DNA from: an uncultured Bacteroidales bacterium
Lineage (GTDB): Bacteria > Bacteroidota > Bacteroidia > Bacteroidales > Paludibacteraceae
NCBI GenBank assembly: GCA_937901225.1
Contig: CALCGX010000022.1
Location: 1-8,463, forward strand
Direction of reading: 5' to 3'
DNA length: 8,463 nt
A program made the position numbers and the translations under genes. The notes under the pieces are model-generated. The model saw only the letters and a list, made by a program, of their open reading frames with translations. It ran no database searches and was not told where the DNA came from. Shown one piece after another: positions 5,698-8,463 of the stretch. Every line of letters starts with the position of its first letter. Positions within the stretch are counted from its first letter, which is position 1.

Positions 5698-8253
5698 ATG
5701 GAGAAAAAGGTTTATACACAAAAAGAAGCAGAACAAGCGTCGGTGAGTTATTTTGGTGGCGACGAGTTGGCTGCACGCGTATGGAGTACCAAGTATGCGT
5801 TGAAGGACTCATTTGGTAATCTCTACGAATTGACTCCAGACGATATGCACCATCGTTTGGCAAGTGAGATCGCGCGTATTGAAAACAAGTATGCCAACCC
5901 AATGTCGGAGGCAGAGTTGTTTGAGTTGTTGCGCGACTTTAAGTATATCGTGCCTGCGGGTAGTCCAATGACAGGTATTGGTAATGATTTTCAGGTAGCA
6001 AGTTTGAGCAACTGCTTTGTGATTGGTCAAGATGGTAGCGCTGATAGTTATGGTGCGATTATCCAAATTGATGAGGAGCAAGTGCAATTGATGAAGCGTC
6101 GTGGTGGAGTGGGTCATGACTTAAGTCATATCCGTCCTCATGGTAGCCCTGTGAAGAATAGTGCGTTGACCTCTACTGGTTTGGTGCCATTCATGGAGCG
6201 TTATAGCAACTCTACTCGCGAGGTGGCTCAAGATGGTCGCCGTGGTGCGTTGATGTTGAGTGTGAGCGTGAAGCACCCTGATAGTGAGGCGTTTATCGAT
6301 GCTAAGATGGAGTCGGGTAAGGTGACTGGTGCCAATGTGTCAGTAAAGATGCACGACGATTTCATGGAGGCTGCAATCAATAACCTGCCATATGTGCAAC
6401 AATATCCAATCGATGCGGAGAATCCTACCTATACCAAGGAAGTAGATGCTGCCAAATTGTGGAAGAAGGTGATTCACAATGCATGGAAGTCTGCTGAGCC
6501 AGGTGTGCTGTTCTGGGATACAATCACCAAAGAGAGTGTGCCAGATTGTTATGCCGATCTTGGTTATAAGACCGTAAGTACCAACCCTTGTGGTGAGATT
6601 CCATTGTGTCCATATGATAGTTGCCGTCTCTTGGCAATCAACCTCTATAGCTATGTGAAGAACCCATTTACAGCTGAGGCAGCGTTTGATTTTGAACTCT
6701 TCAAGAAGCACGTGGCGGTGGCTCAACGCATGATGGATGATATCATCGATCTTGAGGTTGAGAAGATTGAGAAGATCTTGGCTAAGGTAAGTTCTGACCC
6801 AGAGGCTGAGAGCATCAAACGTACCGAACGTGAATTGTGGGAGAAGATCTTGGCGAAGACTACGCAAGGTCGTCGTACTGGTGTAGGTACTACCGCTGAG
6901 GGTGATATGCTCGCTGCTATGGGCTTGCGCTATGGTACACCAGAGGCAACTGCCTTCTCGGTAGAGGTACACAAGACCTTGGCACTAGCAGCATACCGCA
7001 GTAGCGTGATGATGGCTAAGGAGCGTGGTGCATTCAAGGTGTATGATGCTAAGCGCGAGGAGAATAATCCATATATCCAACGCATCAAAGAGGCAGATCC
7101 TGAATTATATGCCTTGATGGTAGCGCACGGTCGTCGTAATATTGCTTGCTTGACGATCGCACCTACGGGTACAACCAGTATCATGACCCAAACTACCTCT
7201 GGTATTGAGCCAGTGTTCCAACCAGTATATCGTCGTCGCCGCAAGGTGAACCCTAACGATAAGAACGTACACGTAGATCTCGTGGATGAGGTAGGAGATA
7301 GCTTTGAGGAGTATGTAGTATTCCACCACAAGTTCATCACATGGATGCAAGCTAATGGTTATGAGTACGATCCTGCTCATCGCTATACGCCTGCCGAGAT
7401 TGATGAGTTGGTACAAAAGTCGCCATACTACAAGGCTACTGCCAACGATGTGGATTGGATGGAGAAAGTGCAAATGCAAGGTGCTATCCAAAAGTGGGTG
7501 GATCACTCCATCTCTGTGACTATCAACTTGCCTAACGATGTGAGCGAAGAGCTCGTAGGTAAACTCTACGAAGAGGCTTGGCGTTGTGGTTGCAAGGGTT
7601 GTACGGTATATCGCGATGGTTCACGTACTGGTGTACTTGAGGGTATCAAGGAGAAGAAGAAAGAGGACAAGAAAGACGAGAAGAACTGCGTTTGCTTTGA
7701 TAATAAGGTACGCGTGCGTCCTGCGGAGTTGGAGTGCGATGTGGTTCGCTTCCAAAACAACAAAGATAAATGGATTGCTTTCGTAGGTTTGAAAGACGGT
7801 GTGCCTTACGAGATCTTTACTGGTCTTGCTGACGATGAAGAGGGTATTCTATTGCCTAAGTCTGTGACCAAAGGTAAGATTATCCGCGTGGTACAAGAGG
7901 ATGGTACCAAACGTTATGACTTCCAATTTGTCAACTCTCGTGGCTTCAAGACCACGATGGAGGGCTTGAGCTACAAGTTCGACAAAGAGTTCTGGAACTA
8001 TGCGAAACTCATCTCTGGTGTCTTGCGCTATGGTATGCCTATTGACCAGGTTATCAAGATGATTAGCACCCTCCAAATGGATTCCGAGTCCATCAACTCT
8101 TGGAAGGTAGGTGTGGAGCGTGCGCTCAAGAAGTATATCCAAGATGGTACTGTGGTACAAGGACAAAGTTGTCCTAACTGCGGCAACGCCTTGATCTTCG
8201 AAGAGGGTTGTATGCACTGCCGCGAGTGCGGATATAGCCGTTGCGGAGGATAA
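5698..8253 (+). CDS. nrdJ: Adenosylcobalamin-dependent (class II) ribonucleotide reductase
   Basis: The enzyme reduces ribonucleotides to deoxyribonucleotides using a B12-generated thiyl radical and works with or without oxygen. The 851-residue length fits the Bacteroidales form. The catalytic barrel spans about 15-650: first redox cysteine Cys106 in SLSNCF, radical-site motif NPCGEIPL with Asn296, Cys298 and Glu300, APTGTTS (488-494), and CKGCTVYRDGSRTGVL (632-647). The N-terminus goes straight into the catalytic region, so no ATP-cone is visible. A Lys/Glu/Asp-rich linker (about 648-663) leads to an accessory domain (about 665-815) and a cysteine tail: CPNCG (825-829) with Cys838, Cys841, Cys844 and Cys849. 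That tail looks like a zinc ribbon or redox-relay swivel. The ATG at 5698 has an A/T-rich leader without a Shine-Dalgarno, normal for the group. The gene has its own promoter and terminator. No class I or III partner or thioredoxin gene is in view. Confidence 0.96.
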   Translation: MEKKVYTQKEAEQASVSYFGGDELAARVWSTKYALKDSFGNLYELTPDDMHHRLASEIARIENKYANPMSEAELFELLRDFKYIVPAGSPMTGIGNDFQVASLSNCFVIGQDGSADSYGAIIQIDEEQVQLMKRRGGVGHDLSHIRPHGSPVKNSALTSTGLVPFMERYSNSTREVAQDGRRGALMLSVSVKHPDSEAFIDAKMESGKVTGANVSVKMHDDFMEAAINNLPYVQQYPIDAENPTYTKEVDAAKLWKKVIHNAWKSAEPGVLFWDTITKESVPDCYADLGYKTVSTNPCGEIPLCPYDSCRLLAINLYSYVKNPFTAEAAFDFELFKKHVAVAQRMMDDIIDLEVEKIEKILAKVSSDPEAESIKRTERELWEKILAKTTQGRRTGVGTTAEGDMLAAMGLRYGTPEATAFSVEVHKTLALAAYRSSVMMAKERGAFKVYDAKREENNPYIQRIKEADPELYALMVAHGRRNIACLTIAPTGTTSIMTQTTSGIEPVFQPVYRRRRKVNPNDKNVHVDLVDEVGDSFEEYVVFHHKFITWMQANGYEYDPAHRYTPAEIDELVQKSPYYKATANDVDWMEKVQMQGAIQKWVDHSISVTINLPNDVSEELVGKLYEEAWRCGCKGCTVYRDGSRTGVLEGIKEKKKEDKKDEKNCVCFDNKVRVRPAELECDVVRFQNNKDKWIAFVGLKDGVPYEIFTGLADDEEGILLPKSVTKGKIIRVVQEDGTKRYDFQFVNSRGFKTTMEGLSYKFDKEFWNYAKLISGVLRYGMPIDQVIKMISTLQMDSESINSWKVGVERALKKYIQDGTVVQGQSCPNCGNALIFEEGCMHCRECGYSRCGG

Positions 8254-8273
8254 GGAGTTCGCTTAAATATACT

Positions 8274-8307
8274 AAATAGCGTATGCCAAATGGCATGCGC
8301 TATTTTT
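8274..8307 (+). terminator. Strong terminator after nrdJ
   Basis: AAATAGCGTATGCC (8274-8287) pairs with GGCATGCGCTATTT (8292-8305), a 14-bp stem with one G-T pair and a 4-base loop AAAT, followed by more T. It begins 21 bp after the nrdJ stop, so nrdJ is probably transcribed alone. Confidence 0.9.
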
Positions 8308-8336
8308 ATATAGACCTTTTATTATGCTTTCAATCG

Positions 8337-8386
8337 TATACCTTTGCTATACCCTTGCTATACCATGATGAGGGATTAATTATACC
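8337..8386. repeat. TATACC repeats on an 11-bp phase
   Basis: TATACC begins at 8337, 8348, 8359 and 8381, so spacings are 11, 11 and 22. The first three form near-perfect tandem units TATACC(T/C)TTGC. Spacing close to one DNA turn puts the copies on one face of the helix, as seen for some operators. An overlapping TACCTTTG (8339-8346) fits the -7 promoter consensus, but no TTG sits at the right distance upstream. The surroundings (8254-8463) contain no gene; beyond the two hairpins and this repeat I see nothing there. Confidence 0.55.
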
Positions 8387-8422
8387 GATAACCAATTATC
8401 TCCTATAGGCGAAAGGACAAAA

Positions 8423-8452
8423 AAATAAGGTGCCCTCTCGGACCCCTTATTT
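8423..8452 (-). terminator. Probable minus-strand terminator of a convergent gene beyond the window
   Basis: AAATAAGG (8423-8430) pairs with CCTTATTT (8445-8452). Further inner pairs are G8432-C8443, C8434-G8441 and C8435-G8440, around a TCTC loop. The run of seven A at 8419-8425 becomes a U-tract at the 3' end of the minus-strand transcript, so the hairpin is best oriented to stop transcription coming from the right. Plus-strand function is weaker because only TTTATATATT follows. Confidence 0.6.
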
Positions 8453-8463
8453 ATATATTCACT

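Noticed and set aside
6340..6972. 210-residue minus-strand open frame, and other minus-strand frames within nrdJ
   Set aside because: They are antisense to the conserved NrdJ catalytic region and show no family features.

Overview
The window looks like chromosomal DNA of a Bacteroidales bacterium (Bacteroides/Prevotella-like). The evidence is: protein families typical of that order (a coaX-linked outer-membrane protein, a TPR protein with a conserved Cys-Arg tail, LptC, and a cobalamin-dependent ribonucleotide reductase of about 850 residues); starts with A/T-rich leaders and little Shine-Dalgarno signal; a promoter matching the Bacteroidetes pattern TTTG-N20-TAnnTTTG; and an interspersed 'CCTACCCCCAACCCCTCCC' type repeat. 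All recognisable genes are on the + strand. The genus cannot be fixed from this alone.

Layout. Bases 1-213 are unlike the rest: the 33-residue tail of an unrecognised gene overlaps (TAATG) an ORF whose first ~37 residues do not resemble the family of its remainder. From about base 214 that ORF is the C-terminal domain of a long-chain acyl-CoA synthetase, so the left end is either a truncated/fused gene or an assembly join. Next come a dispersed inverted-repeat element (579-667) and a tightly spaced likely operon: coaX (CoA synthesis), an outer-membrane beta-barrel protein, a secreted TPR protein, lptC (LPS export) and an acyl-ACP thioesterase. Gaps are 19-44 bp, and a hairpin terminator lies after the last gene (5515-5553). 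An A/T-rich control region (5472-5697) with repeated TGTTGAtAA motifs and a near-consensus promoter drives the monocistronic nrdJ gene (5698-8253), which ends in a strong terminator (8274-8307).

The final 156 bases carry no gene. They hold an 11-bp-phased TATACC repeat and a second hairpin whose U-tract is on the minus strand, which suggests a convergent gene just beyond the window.

Together the cluster is housekeeping: CoA and fatty-acid metabolism with envelope biogenesis, followed by B12-dependent deoxyribonucleotide synthesis. I see no defence system, mobile-element gene, CRISPR array, tRNA or rRNA, and no convincing undescribed system. The points worth a second look are the chimeric left end, the interspersed repeat next to coaX, and the repeated motifs on either side of nrdJ.
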